64,000 bases of DNA, from NCBI RefSeq assembly GCF_046630445.1, contig NC_092341.1, forward strand, positions 2,828,001 to 2,892,000, written 5' to 3'. Below the pieces are notes generated by a model that saw only the letters and a program-made list of their open reading frames with translations, made no database searches and had not been told where the DNA came from. This document shows, piece by piece, positions 36,426 through 50,555 of the stretch. Every line of letters begins with the position of its first letter. Position 1 is the first letter of the stretch. This DNA comes from Rutidosis leptorrhynchoides (lineage: Eukaryota; Streptophyta; Magnoliopsida; Asterales; Asteraceae). The translations under genes and the position numbers were made by a program.

Positions 36426-39400
36426 AGGTGTTGACGTATCTTCTGGAAATAAGTGCGGGTATTTCTTCTTCATCTGATCTTCTCATTCCCATGTGAACTC
36501 GGGTCCTCTACGAGCATTCCATCGAACCTTAACAATTGGTATCTTGCTTTGCTTAAGTATTTTAACCTCACAATCCATTATTTCGACGGGTTCTTCGATA
36601 AATTAAAGTTTTTCGTTGATTTGGATTTCGTCTAACGGAATAGTGAGATCTTCTTTAGCAAAACATTTCTTCAAATTCAAGACGTGGAAAGTGTTATGTA
36701 CAGCCGAGAGTTGTTGAGGAAACTCAAGTCGGTAAGCTACTGTTCGGACACGATCAATAACCTTGAATGGTCCAATATACCTTGGGTTTAATTTCCCCCG
36801 TTTACCAAATCGAACAACGCCTTTCCAAGGTGCAACTTTAAGCATGACCATCTCTCCAATTTCAAATTCTATATCTTTTTTTAATGTCAGCGTAGCTCTT
36901 TTGTCTACTTTGGGTTATTTACAACCATTGTTGAATTTGGATGATCTTCTCGGTAGTTTCTTGTATTATCTCCGGACCCGTAATCTGTCTATCCCCCACT
37001 TCACTCCAACAAATCGGAGACCTGCACTTTCTACCATAAAGTGCTTCAAACGGCGCCATCTCAATGCTTGAATGATAGTTATTTTTGTAGGAAAATTCTG
37101 CTAACGGAAGGTGTCGATCCCAACTGTTTTTGAAATCAATAACACATGCTCGTAGCATGTCTTCAAGCGTTTGTATCGTCCTTTCACTGTACCCATCAGT
37201 TTATGGATGATAGGTAGTACTCATGTCTAGACGAGTTCCTAATGCTTGCTGAAATGTCTGCTAGAATCTTGAAATAAATCTGCCATCCCTATCAGAGATA
37301 ATAGAGATTGGTATTCCATGTCTGGAGACGACTTCCTTCAAATACAGTCGTGCTAACTTCTCCATCTTGTCATCTTCTCTTATTGGCAGGAAGTGTGCTG
37401 ATTTGGTGAGACGATCAACTATTATCCAAATAGTATCAAAACCACTTGCAGTCCTTGGCAATTTAGTGATGAAATCCATGGTAATATTTTCCCATTTCCA
37501 TTCCGGGATTTCGGGTTGTTGAAGTAGACCTGATGGTTTCTGATGCTCCGCTTTGACCTTAGAATACGTCAAACATTCTCCTACGTATTTAGCAACATCG
37601 ACTTTCATACCCGGCCACCAAAAATGTTTCTTGAGATCCTTGTACATCTTCCCTATTCCAGGATGTATTGAGTATCTGGTTTTATGATCTTCTTTAAGTA
37701 TCATTTCTCTCATATCTCCAAATTTTGGTACCAAAATTCTTTCAGCCCTATACTGGGTTCCGTCTTTCTGAATATTAAGATGCTTCTCCGATCCTTTGGG
37801 TATTTCATCCTTTAAATTTCCCTCTTTTAAAACTCCTTGTTGCGCCTCCTTTATTTGAGTAGTAAGGTTATTGTGAATCATTGTATTCATAGCTTTTACT
37901 CGAATGGGTTCTCTGTCCTTTCTGCTCAAAGCGTCGGCTACCACATTCGCCTTCCCCGGGTGGTAACGAATCTCAAAGTCGTAATCATTCAACAATTCAA
38001 TCCACCTGCGCTGCCTCATGTTCAGTTGTTTCTGATTAAATATGTGTTGAAGACTTTTGTGGTCGGTATATATAATACTTTTGACCCCATATAAGTAGTG
38101 CCTCCAAGTCTTTAATGCATAAACAACAGCGCCTAATTCCAAATCATGCGTTGTATAATTCTGCTCGTGAATCTTCAATTGTCTAGACGCATAAGCAATT
38201 ACTTTCGTTCGTTGCATTAATACACAACCGAGACCTTGCTTTGAGGCGTCACAATATATCACAAAATCATCATTCCCTTCAGGTAATGACAATATAGGTG
38301 CCATAGTTAACTTTTTCTTTAATAATTGAAACGCTTTCTCTTGTTCATCTTTCCATTAAAATTTCTTCCCTTTATGCATTAATGCAGTCAAGGGTTTTGC
38401 TATTCTGGAAAAGTCTTGGATGAACCTTCTGTAGTATCCAGCTAGTCCTAAAAATTGGCGTATATGCTTTGGAGTTTTCGGGGTTTCCCACTTTTCAACG
38501 GTTTCAATCTTTTCTGGATCCACCTAAATACCTTCTTTGTTCACTATGTGACCGAGGAATTGAACTTCTTCCAACCAAAATGCACACTTTGAAAACTTAG
38601 CGTACAATTTTTCTTTCCTTAACAACTCTAGCACTTTTCTCAAATGTTCTTCGTGCTCTTGGTCATTCTTTGAGTAAATAAGTATGTCATCGATGAAAAC
38701 AATGACAAACTTGTCAAGGTATGGTCCACACACTCGGTTCATGAGGTCCATGAACACAGCTGGTGCGTTAGTCAACCCAAACGGCATAACCATAAACTCG
38801 TAATGACCGTAACAAATCCTAAAAGCAGTCTTTGGAATACCATCCTCCTTCACCCGCATTTGATGATACCCAGAACGTAAATCAATCTTCGAATAAACCG
38901 ACGAGCGTTGTAGTTGATCAAATAAGTCGTCGATTCTTGGTAGTGGGTAGCGGTTCTTGATGGTAAGTTTGTTCAACTCTCGGTAGTCGATACACAACCT
39001 AAATGTACCATCCTTCTTCTTGACAAACAAAAACAGGAGCTCCCCACGGTGATGTGCTTGGTCGAATGAAACCACGCTCTAAAAGTTCCTTTAACTGACT
39101 TTGTAATTCTTTCATTTCGCTGGGTGCGAGTCTGTATGGAGCACGAGCTATTGGTGCAGCTCCTGGTACAAGGTCTATTTGAAATTCAACGGATCGATGT
39201 GGGGGTAATCCCGGTAATTCTTTCGGAAATACATCGGGAAATTCTTTTGCGACGGGAACATCACTGATGTTCTTTTCTTCAGGTTTAACTTCCTTGATGT
39301 GTGCTAGAATGACGTAACAACCTTTTCTTATTAGTTTTTGCGCCTTCAAACTACTAATAAGATTTAATTTCGCGTTGTTCTTTTTTCCGTACACCATTAA

Positions 39401-40990
39401 AGGTTTTCCTTTTTCACGCATAATGCGAATCGCATTTTTGTAACAAACGATCTCTGCTCTTACCTTTTTCAACCAGTCCATGCCAATTATTACATCAAAA
39501 CTCCCTAACTCGACTGGTATTAAATCAATTTTAAACGTTTCATCCGCAAGTTTAATTTCTCTATCCCGACATATATTATCTGCTGAAATTAATTTACCGT
39601 TTGCTAATTCAAGTAAAAATTTACTATCCAAAGGCGTCAATGGGCAACTTAATTTAGCACAAAAATCTCTACTCATATAGCTTCTATCCGCACCCGAATC
39701 AAATAAAACATAAGCAGATTTATTGTCAATAAGAAACGTACCCGTAACAAGCTCCGGGTCTTCGTGCGCATTTGCCGTATTAATATTGAAACCTCTTCCA
39801 CGGCCCTGCCCATTAGTATTCCCCTGATTTGGGCAATTACTCCTAATGTGGCCCGGTTTTCCACATCCATAACAATCAAAGGCGGCATTACTTGTTTCGC
39901 CACTATTTGTTCCTTTAGCTCTGTTAAACTTTGGTTCGTAGACCTCACACTTTTTCACACAATGGCCAGTTCTTTTACATTTGGTGCAAAATGTCGTACA
40001 GAACTCATTCTGGTGATACTTTTCACACCTTTGGCATTTTTGGTTTTTGTTGCCATTGTTGTTGTTGAGATTGTTGTTGGGATTTTTATTGTTGTTGAAA
40101 CGATTGTTGTAGTTGTTGTTGGGACGTTTTTTGTAGCTATTGTTAGGATTGCGGTTGTTGTTGCGATTGTTGTTGCGGTTGTTATGATTGTTATTGTGAT
40201 TATGGTTGTGATTGTTGTTGTTGTTGTATTAGTGACCCTTGTCACTGTTTTCTTCCCACTTTCTCTTGAGTTGTTTCGTGTTGGCTTCTTCGGCCGCCTG
40301 CTCTTTGATTCTTCCCTCAATCTGATTTATGAGTTTATGAGCCATTCGACTTGCCTTTTGTATGGAAGCGGGCTCGTATGAACTCACATCTTCTTGAATC
40401 CTTACTGGTAACCCTTTTAGAAACGCGTCGATCTTCTCTTCTTCATCTTTGAACGCTCCCGGACACAATAGGCACAAATCTGTGAATCGTCGTTCATATG
40501 TGGTAATGTCGAACCCTTGTGTTCGTAACTCCCTAAGTTCTACCTTGAGCTTATTGTCTTCGTTTCTAGGACGGTACTGCACGTTCATCAATTGCTTGAA
40601 TGCCGACCACGGTAGTGCGTAAGCATCATTTTGTCCTACCTGTTCATGATAGGTGTTCCACCATGTTAACGCAGTACCTGTGAAGGTATGCGTAGCGTAC
40701 TTAAATTTGTCCTCTTCAGTACACTTACTTATGGCAAACACCGATTCAACTTTCTCAGTCCACCGTTTCAATCTAATTGGTCCTTCGGTTCCATCAAATT
40801 CCAAAGGTTTGCAGGCAGTGAATTATTTGTAGGAGCATCCTACACGATTTCTTGTGGAATTAGTTCCACTGCTAGATCCAGAGTTATTGTTATTTTGCAT
40901 TGCAGCCTGTACTGCGGCTATGTTTGCTGCAAGGAAAACACGGAAGTCTTCCTCGCTCATGTTCAAATTCTGACGATTCGTCGGTGCCAT
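36426..40990 (-). pseudogene. Element C gag-pol, heavily broken
   Basis: The same gag-pol order as in A and B, read on the minus strand from about 40990: Gag domain, Asn-rich linker, zinc knuckles (CYGCGKPGHIRSNC), intact protease motif DSGADRSYM, RT with [11 protein letters not shown], RNase H, integrase. Breaks include stops near 40825, 40229, 38524, 38357 and 37261, a 1-nt gain near 39027, and further damage in the integrase tail near 37200 and 36905. The 3' end is fused to the truncated LTR of element 3 at 36425. More diverged than A and B, so an older copy. Confidence 0.87.
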
Positions 40991-41114
40991 TTCCTTCAAA
41001 AATAGCCAAAAGAATTGAGTTAATCATATAGAATTTAAGAGTAGTCAATAGTATTTCGTAGCATTATATGAACTTATTTATAAAAGCTTTTTCTTCATAT
41101 TAGCATTTTATAGT

Positions 41115-41140
41115 TTTAATTCGGGTAATACCTACCCATT
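41115..41140 (-). promoter_or_regulatory. Polypurine-tract-like hairpin upstream of gag (C)
   Basis: The minus strand reads TTAATGGGTAGGTATTACCCG, the diverged equivalent of the hairpin in A and B; the GGGTA/TACCC stem is kept. Confidence 0.45.
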
Positions 41141-41329
41141 AAGTTCATACTTACTAGCTACTATACAACTCAACTACTACGCTTCTATATGAAAAACTTA
41201 TTACAATAATATTTCACGTTCAAACTTTATACAAAATTTTACAAACTTACAATACCACTTATTATACATATAGGGTGAAATATAACACATAATAACTTTG
41301 CTACTCGGCAGCTATAAAGGCAATTCTAG

Positions 41330-42022
41330 TTAATACGCAAGTTGTTCAGCAAAAGAAATAAAGACACGTAATTCATAAGTCTAGAAACAAGTCATGCATT
41401 CTGGTTTTACTAAGACGACTTCCCATCCTTGATCTTGTGGAAAGTAACCATTATGACCATTGGCTAGGCAGCATATTGTCATGTCGTCAAAAGGACGAGG
41501 GTTTCGTAATACCCAACAGCCTCATAGCAATCTAAAAACCTTGTTTCTTACCCCAACTACTGAGTCCATCACTTGTGAGAATGTTTTATTTAAAAGTTTC
41601 AACCCAATGTTCTTTTTCTCAATTTGATGAGAAGCGAACATTATTAACCCGTAAGCATAACATGCTTCTTTATGTTGCATGTAAGAAGCTCTTTCTGAAG
41701 AACGGAGTCCTATGTTGGGATATGTTGAGTCAAAATAGGTTCGTAACCCATAGCGTAAAATTGCATCTGGGTTTCCTGCACTAAATGCCTTAAAGAAAAC
41801 TTGGCGTAAATTAAAGTCTCCCCAATGTGATATACCCCATCTTTCAAAGGAAAGCCTTTTATATACTAAGGCATGCCTGGAATGTCTTTCAAAGGTTTGA
41901 AAAACTAATTTTGCCGTAACTAATTGTGCTGATGAATTCTGCCCGACTCTAGACAAGATTTCATCAATCATATCTCCTGGTAAGTCTTCTAAAATTTTTG
42001 GTTGTCTATCCTTAACGTCCAT
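41330..42022 (-). pseudogene. F-box protein of element C, two internal stops
   Basis: Homologous over its full length to the F-box ORFs of A and B, with a slightly longer N-terminus (MDVKDRQ). The F-box (LPGDMIDEILSRV) and Sel1-like middle (KEACYAYGLIMFASHQ) are kept. A TGA at 41522-41524 falls at the same Arg codon that is TGA in B, and a TAG replaces Trp in the C-terminal CFW motif. The first 166 codons are open. Against B, hand counting over about 163 codons gave roughly 40 amino-acid-changing and 36 silent codon differences. Confidence 0.83.
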
Positions 42023-42161
42023 TTTGTGTTTTTATACTGTAAAATAGACAAGGATTAGATTCGTAAAATATAATTAACAAACAATACAAGCAATTTTTAC
42101 ATAGAACATAAAAGTACAAGCACACTATAATACATATAATACACAACATGATTACAACCCT

Positions 42162-42812
42162 CTAATCTGAATCACTGGTTTCTTCTTCTTCGGACTTGGT
42201 TCGTTTTCCTAATTTTCTAGGGATATATGGTGTTCCTCTAATACGAGCCGTCGTTTTCCACAATGGTTTAGAAAAACCTGGTGGTTTATAGGTTCCCGGG
42301 TTATTGTTACAATTTAGGAAATACGGACGTTGCCGATACATATAAAGTTCATCGGGGTTGGAATCAGGTTTCTCTATTTTTATACCTTTTCCCTTATTAT
42401 TTTCTTTTGCTTTATTAAATTGGGTCGAGGTAATTTCTATAACATCATTGGAATCCTCATCGGGATCCGATTCATCGAAAAATTGGTAATCTTCCCAATA
42501 TTTTGCTTCCTTGGCGGAAACACCATTGACCATTATTGACTTTGGCCCGTTGGTTAAGGATTTTCTTTTATTTAATCGATTTACAGTAGGTATCAATATT
42601 TCTTCCTCCGGAACCTCTTCTTCTTCCGGTTCATCCTCTTCCGATTCCTCTTCTTCCGGTTCCTCCTCTTCCGGTTCCTCTTCTTCCGATTCCTCCTCTT
42701 CCGGTTCCTCTTTTTCCGGTTCTTCTTCGGGAATTTGTGAATCTTCCCAAAGTATATTCGATTCTTCATTATTATTAGGTGAGTCGATGAGATTTGTACT
42801 AGTGGTAGACAT
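42162..42812 (-). CDS. Acidic Glu-rich ORF of element C
   Basis: A 216-residue open frame, complete. Residues about 28-68 are nearly all Glu, Pro and Ser in EEEPEE-type repeats. The conserved parts follow: VSAKEAKYWEDYQF, KAKENNKGKGIKIEK, NPDELYMYRQ, PPGFSKPLWKTTARIRG, then a basic KRTK and an acidic tail (SEEEETSDSD). These blocks are also in B, and the tail in A, so this copy gives the best view of the protein. No known family recognised; no membrane segment or signal peptide. The charge pattern (acidic front, basic patches) is compatible with a nuclear or nucleoprotein-binding role, which is speculation. Confidence 0.75.
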   Translation of the reverse strand: MSTTSTNLIDSPNNNEESNILWEDSQIPEEEPEKEEPEEEESEEEEPEEEEPEEEESEEDEPEEEEVPEEEILIPTVNRLNKRKSLTNGPKSIMVNGVSAKEAKYWEDYQFFDESDPDEDSNDVIEITSTQFNKAKENNKGKGIKIEKPDSNPDELYMYRQRPYFLNCNNNPGTYKPPGFSKPLWKTTARIRGTPYIPRKLGKRTKSEEEETSDSD

Positions 42813-43020
42813 CTATCACACAATATCAAACACATTAAGAGGTTAATATATCACATAATATTTACGTGTTAATAATATATAGTTTCCAACAAAAGTGTTA
42901 AGCAATCTTTTTTAAAGAAAACACGGTCGAAGTCCAGACTCACTAATGTATCCTAACAAACTCGATAAGACACACTAATGCAAATTTCTGGTTCTCTAAG
43001 ACCAACGCTCGGATACCAAC
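42813..43020 (-). promoter_or_regulatory. Leader and primer-binding site of element C
   Basis: TGGTATCCGAGC lies on the minus strand at 43007-43018, identical to element B. The leader carries the CATTAGTGAGTCTGGACT block (about 42935-42955). Confidence 0.75.
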
Positions 43021-44476
43021 TAAAATGTCCCGTTCATATTGATTATAAACGTTCCATATTAATTGATTTCGTCGCGAGGTTTTGACCTCTATATGAGACA
43101 TTTTTCAAAGACTGCATTCATTTTTTAAAACAACCATAACCTTTATTTTATCGATAAAGGTTTAAAAAGCATTACGTAGATTATCAAATAATGATAATCT
43201 AAAATATATCGTTTACACACGACCATTACATACTGGTTTACAATAAGAATATATTACATCAAAAATAAGTTTCTTGAATGCAGTTTTTACACAATATCAT
43301 ACAAGCATGGACTCCAAATCTTGTCCTTATTTTAGTATGCAACATCGGAAGCTCTTAATAATCACCTGAGAATAAACATGCTTAAAACGTCAACAAAAAT
43401 GTTGGTGAGTTATAGGTTTAACCTATATATTATCAAATCATAATAATAGACCACAAGATTTCATATTTCAATATACATCCCATACATAGAGATAAAAATC
43501 ATTCATATGGTGAACACCTGGTAACCGACATTAACAAGATGCATATAGAATATCCCCATCATTCCGGGAAACCCATCGGACATGATAATTTCGAAGTACT
43601 AAAGCATTCCAATTTCCAGAATGGGGCTTGTTGAGCCCGATAGATCTATCTTTAGGATTCGCGTTAATTTGGGGGTCTGTTCCCAAATTCTTAGGCTACC
43701 AAGCTAAAAAGGGGCATATTCGGCTTCGATCATTCACCCATATAATGTAGTTTCATTTACTGGTGTCGATTTCGTAAAACATTTATAAAATTGCATGTAT
43801 TCTCATCCCAAAATATTAGATTTTAAAAGTGGGACTATAACTCACTTTCACAGATTTTTACTTCGTCGGGAAGTAAGACTTGGCCACTGGTCGATTCACG
43901 AACCTATAACAAATATGTACATATATATCAAAGTATATTCAAAATATATATACAACATTTTTAATACGTTTTAATGTTTTAAGTTTATTAAGTCAGATGT
44001 CCTCATTAGTAACCTACAACTAGTTGTCCACAGTTAGATGTACAGAAATAAAACAATATATATTATCTCGAATCAATCCATGACCTCGTGTATACAAGCC
44101 TCAGGCTAGATCACAACTCAAAGTATATATAATATTTTGGAATCAACCTCAACCCTGTATAGCTAACTCCAACATTATGTGATGACCCGGAAATTTCCGA
44201 TCAAATTTTAACTTAATCTTTATATAACTCCGACTCGATAAGCAAAGTCTATTAAATTGAATCTCAAAATCTTTGAACTATTTTCATGGATACACTCAAA
44301 CCTTTGACCATCCTCGACGATTCACGAACAATTGTTTGTAAATAAATATGTATATATGTATATATATAAGTAATTATAATAGTTTAAAATTATAAAATAT
44401 AATTTAAGCATTAGAATTAAATACGTAAAAGGTGATACAAAATAATATACAGAATAATTAAATTATTATTAAAATG

Positions 44477-44582
<106 letters not shown>

Positions 44583-46424
44583 TGGTTGCTATATCTAATT
44601 AATACTATAGATATGAAATATATAAGTATTAAACAATTGATATGTGTTATTATGCACAATGGATATTATTAAATACTACATACTTAATAATATGTAAAAT
44701 CATATATTAAATTACTATGAGCTAAAATATAATTGTCATATTTATAATATTAGTACTTTCATTAATATAAAGATTTATATTAAAACCGGTATTATTAACA
44801 CTAATAAAATGATTACATATAGATTTTGATACATGTAATTTGATACATTATTATCATTAGCTAATATTAATCTCAGGATATAATATATAAATATGAGATT
44901 TAAAAAGCATAATTTGTTATATTAATATTATAAATATTATTCTCAATTATTATTATTATCCTTAATAATATTATTTGTATTATTAATATCACTATTATTG
45001 TAATTAGGGGTAAAATTTTGATTTTTAAGATTATTATAATTAATATTATTTTTTTATATATAATATCCATTATGATATATTCATTAATAATATCACTTTC
45101 ATTATTATAAATTATTATTATTCACATTATTGATAATATTATTATTAATTTTTATTATTATATATTAAATTTTTATTATTATTAATATTACTATTATTGT
45201 TAATCTATTTAATTATTTATTAATATTAAATATGTAAAAATCAGATATATATGGATATGGAAATCAGAATCTGTTTTACAATTTTGTCAAGCTATAACTA
45301 GCTTTATTTTTGGTCTTCAATCTGTTACCCATCGTTATCCAATCGTACAATCATGTTGAAATTAAGCAAAGTGATTTTTGTTTTCTTATTCTTGAAAGAA
45401 TATTACTGTCGATCAAATTGAGATATATAATCCATCGAATTGTCTTTATTATTAATTAACTCACTCTGTTTCTTCATCACCATCACCAATTATCAAGTTA
45501 ACAAATCTAAAGTAATCGAATTTAAACAGGAAATAAACAAAGAACAGGTTCTGCTCTGTTCGTTTGTTTTTTTTAAATTCTTAGGATTCTTAACAATTTT
45601 AAAAATCTGTTAATCCAGTTATATTGTAAATCTTCCACTTAAACTATCTGGAAAATCCCAGGTCTCGAATTTTTCTATCGAGTTCTAATTTTCGAGTCAA
45701 ACTCAATTCTTAAAAAGTCAAACGTTTTGGTCATTGAAAAATTAGAGTTTGTTATGATGTTTCAGACTGAATTGAATGTACATAAAGTTTCCTGGAACAA
45801 ATTAGAACTTATTTTATTCTGTAACTTTGAGCTAAAACATCTTAAAACTCGAATTTGATGTTAGAGTTCATAGCATTCTTAACTGTGATGAACATTGGCT
45901 CGGATTCGAATGAATTTTTAAAATGTAAAAATACAATAATGTTAGGAATCTTGTGAACGATCTTCCTGTAAGAATTTGCTTTCAATTCTTTAAACTGAGT
46001 GATAATTTTGGAGTCAAAAGTTTAAAAACAAAAAGTCAAAGAGATTGTTCATAGCAAAATCTGAATTGGTTTTAATGTTTTCTGTTAAATTGATAAGTTA
46101 TAAAGTTTATATGAAGCATTTGCAACCTAATTTATGTTATGATCTTTGTCTATAATGATCTAAATTTCAGAATCAAAATTTTGTGCTATTCGTTTATTTT
46201 TTATTTTATTTTTTTATACAGCTCTTTCTTTAAATTCTTCCTGTTTTAATTAATTTAGTTCAAACCTAAGTAATTATTGCCTGTTATTAAATCCTAAAAC
46301 TAATTAATAGATTTGTTGTTACTTGGTGTTGATCCTTGGTCGATTGAAAAACGAAGAAGAAGGTATACAGAGAGGGATAGGTTAAATATAGTTATGCTAT
46401 GAAATAAATCAAAAAACCAAAAAC

Positions 46425-46494
46425 AGCTCGTTGGTTGGGTGCTTGTTGTGGGAACGAGTGGTCACGGGTTCGAGCCCGGGCATAGGCTATTTTT
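46425..46494 (+). other. tRNA-like block in the solo LTR
   Basis: GGTTCGAGCCC (B box) at about 46468-46478, preceded by GTTGGTTGGGTGC (weak A-box-like), and followed by a run of eight T, which would terminate Pol III. The counterpart of the blocks in both LTRs of element 3. Confidence 0.5.
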
Positions 46495-46674
46495 TTTATG
46501 GAATTCATTCTTATGAGGTAGTCCTTACTAATTTATTTATTATTATTATTACTATTATTATTATTTATGTTATTATTAATATTGTTACTATTAATTTTTG
46601 TTATTAACACTGAATATTATAGATTTTAATTATTACTACTACTAATAAGTATTAGTTATCCCTTATCATTGTTA

Positions 46675-46676
<2 letters not shown>

Positions 46677-46736
<60 letters not shown>
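46677..46736. repeat. ATT trinucleotide array
   Basis: (ATT)n inside the solo LTR at 44178-48300. A similar TTA array is at about 62001-62067 in the element 5 LTR. Confidence 0.9.
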
Positions 46737-48334
46737 TTAAATTATTGAATATAAAAGATAATGAATATAACTAAAGTGAATATATGTAAAAGTTAGTAAG
46801 TGTAAAAAAAAAAGATTTTGGATTATATTAGGATTATGTGTACGATAAGTATTATTATTAAGATTACCATAATTAATAGAATGTTACAATTGTTATTACT
46901 AAGTATTAAGTATTAATATCAAAAAGAATTATTTTCATTATTATTATTATTAAATTGTTCATTTTATTAAAATTACTTTTATTATCATTATTATGAAATT
47001 TATTATAAAAACTATCATTAATATTATTCTTTTTAATAAAGTTATTATTATTATTAGTAAATCATTAATATCAACACTATCATTTTTAAGCAGATAAATA
47101 TTTCGTACATAAAATACACTTATTATATATACTATACTTATATTAAAATTTCACATAACTATATATATCAAACTTACTAAGATTTGTTATATAAATACTT
47201 ACAAATAACAAATTATCGATTTTTAAATATAATATTAAACAAGTATGTATATAAATATATTAATATAACTATATAAATATTAACCATTTTGAATATATAC
47301 ACAAATTAAATATACATAAGATATAAATTAAGGATATAATAAATAAATTGGTTCAATTACGATTATATGTTTTAATATATGTATATATATACAAATGATA
47401 TAGGTTCGTGAATCCAAGGCCAACCCTGCATTTGTTCAATGCCGTCATATGTATTTTTACTACAAAATACAGTATAATGAGTTTCATTTGCTCCCTTTTA
47501 AAATGCTTTTGCAATATATATTTTTGGGACTGAGAATACATGCGCTGCTTTTATAAATGTTTTACGAAATAGACACAAGTAATTGAAACTACATTATACG
47601 GTTGAATGATCGAAGTCGAATATGCCCCTTTTTGCTTGGTAACCTAAGAATTAGTAAACCGATCTACTAATTGACGCGAATCCTAAAGATAGATCTATTG
47701 GGCCTAATGAACCCCATCCAAAGTACCAGATGCTTTAGTACTTCGATGTTGTTTTTATCATGTCCGAAGGATTTCCCGGAATGATAGGGGATATTCGTAT
47801 ATGCATCTTGTTAATGTCGGTTACCAGGTGTTCAATCCATATGAATGCTATTTTTGTCTCTATGCATGGGACGTATATTTATGAGAAATAAAAATGAAAA
47901 TCTTGTGGTCTATTAAAATGATGAAAATGATTATTTATGTTAAACTAATGAACTCACCAACCTTTTGGTTGACACTTGAAAGCATGTTTATTCTCAGGTA
48001 CGAAAGAAATCTTCCGCTGTGCATTTGCTCATCTTAGAGATATTATTTGGAGTCATTCATGACATATTTCAAAAGACGTTGCATTCGAGTCATTGAGTTC
48101 ATCAAGAATATTATCAAGTCATTTGTAGTTTAGATATATTATGAAATGGTATGTATACCTGTCAACTTTCGATGAAATGAAAGTTTGTCTTTTAAAAACG
48201 AATGCAATGTTTGTAAAATGTATCATATAGAGGTCAATTACCTCGCAATGTAATCATATGTTATTGTATTCGTCCTTATGGATTAGGACGGTTCTTTACA
48301 CATTACTGCATATAGAGTGTCTATGGTTGTTCCG

Positions 48335-48369
<35 letters not shown>

Positions 48370-50251
48370 TGGGTCGATATGATATGTCAAAACATTGTAT
48401 TCGTGTCTATGGTATCCCTAGATTACATAATATATTAGAATACATGTATAATACAATATGAGTTAGCTAGGATATGATTAATATAGATTTGTTACCAATT
48501 TTCACGTAGCTACAATCAAGAAAAATTAACCAATCTTGTTTTACCCATAACTTCTTCGTTTTAAATCCGTTTTGAGTGATTCAAGTTGCTATGGTTTCAT
48601 ATTGAACTTAAGTTTATGAATCTAAATATAAAAAGTATAAGTTTATAGTCGAAAATACAGGTTACAAGTCATTTTTGTAAAGGTAGTCATTTCAGTCGAA
48701 AGAACGACGTCTAGATGACCATTTTGGAAAACATACTTCCACTTTGAGTTTAACCATGATTTTTGGATATAGTTTCATGTTCATAAGAAAAATCATTTTC
48801 CCAGAAGAACAACTTTTAAATCAAAGTTTATCATAGTTTTTAATTAACTAACCCAAAACAGCCCGCGGTGTTACTATGACGGCGTATATCCGGTTTTACG
48901 GTGTTTTTCGTGTTTTCAGGTTTTAAATCATTAAGTTAGCATATCATATAGATATAGAACATGTGTCTAGTTGATTTTAAAAGTCAAGTTAGAAGGATTA
49001 ACTTTTGTTTGAGAACAAGTTTAGAATTAACTAAACTATGTTCTAGTGATTTCAAGTTTAAACCTTCGAACAAGGTAGTTTTATGTATATGAAAAGAATG
49101 ATGTTATGAACATCATTACTACCTCAGGTTTTGTGGATAAAACTACTGGAAATGAGAAAAATAGATCTAGCTTCAAAGGATCCTTTGATGGCTTGAAAGT
49201 TCTTGAAGCAAAATCATGACACGAAAACAAGTTCAAGTAAGATTTTCACTCGAAATAAGATTGTTAAAGTTATAGAAATTGAATCAAAGTTTGAATATGA
49301 GTATTACCTTATATTAGAAAGATATCTTACTATAAATAAGAAAGATTTCTTGAGGTTGGATGATCACTCAAAGTGGATTTGCAAGATTGGAAGTAAGCTA
49401 GCGAACTTAGAAGTGTTGTTGGTGTGTTCTTGAGTAGTTATTTTATAACTTGGTTTATGTATGGATTTATGAACTAGATTGGGCTAGATTTTGTTGAAGA
49501 TGATGAAGAACACTTAGAACAAAGGAAGAACACTTGAGAGAGAGTAATTTGATTCAAGAAAATTGCAAAGTAAATGTGTTGTTGGTACCTCTCATTCACG
49601 TGAAATGCTAGTCTCCATATAGGCTCCATTAGTTTGTAATTTTATGAGATATTTCATGCCAGATGTTAAATGATAGTTCCCACATGGTTAGGTGACTCAC
49701 ATGGGCTGCTAAGAGCTGATCATTGGAGTGTATATACCAATAGTAAATACATTTAGAAGCTGGGTATTGTACGAGTACGAATACGAGTGCATACGAGTAG
49801 AATTGTTGATGAAAATGAATGAGGATGTAATTGTAAGCATTTTTGTTAATTAGAAGTACTTTGATAAGTGTCTTGAAGTCTTTCAAAAGTGTATGAATAC
49901 ATATTAAAACACTACATGTATATGCATTTTAACTGAGTCGTTAAGTCATCGTTAGTCGTTACATGTAAGTGTTGTTTTGAAACCTTTAGGTTAACGATCT
50001 TGTTAAGTGTTGTTAACCCATTGTTTATTATATCAAATGAGATGTTAAATTATTACATTATCATGATATTATGATGTATTAATATATCTTAATATGATAT
50101 ATATACAATTAAATGTCGTTACAACGATAATCGTTACATATATGCCTCGTTTCGAAATCATTAAGTTAGTAGTCTTGTTTTTACATATGTAGTTCATTGT
50201 TAATATACTTAATGATAGGTTTACTTATCATAATATCATGTTAACTATATA

Positions 50252-50322
<71 letters not shown>

Positions 50323-50475
50323 CATCATATAGTTTTTACAAGTTTTAACGTTCGTGAATCACCGGTAAACTTGGGTGGTCAATTGTCTATATGAAAACTA
50401 TTTTAATAAATAAAGTCTTAACAAGTTTGATTGCTTAACATGTTGAAAACACTTAATCATGTAAATAACAATTTC

Positions 50476-50532
<57 letters not shown>

Positions 50533-50555
50533 ATGGAAAAGTTCGGGTCGCTACA

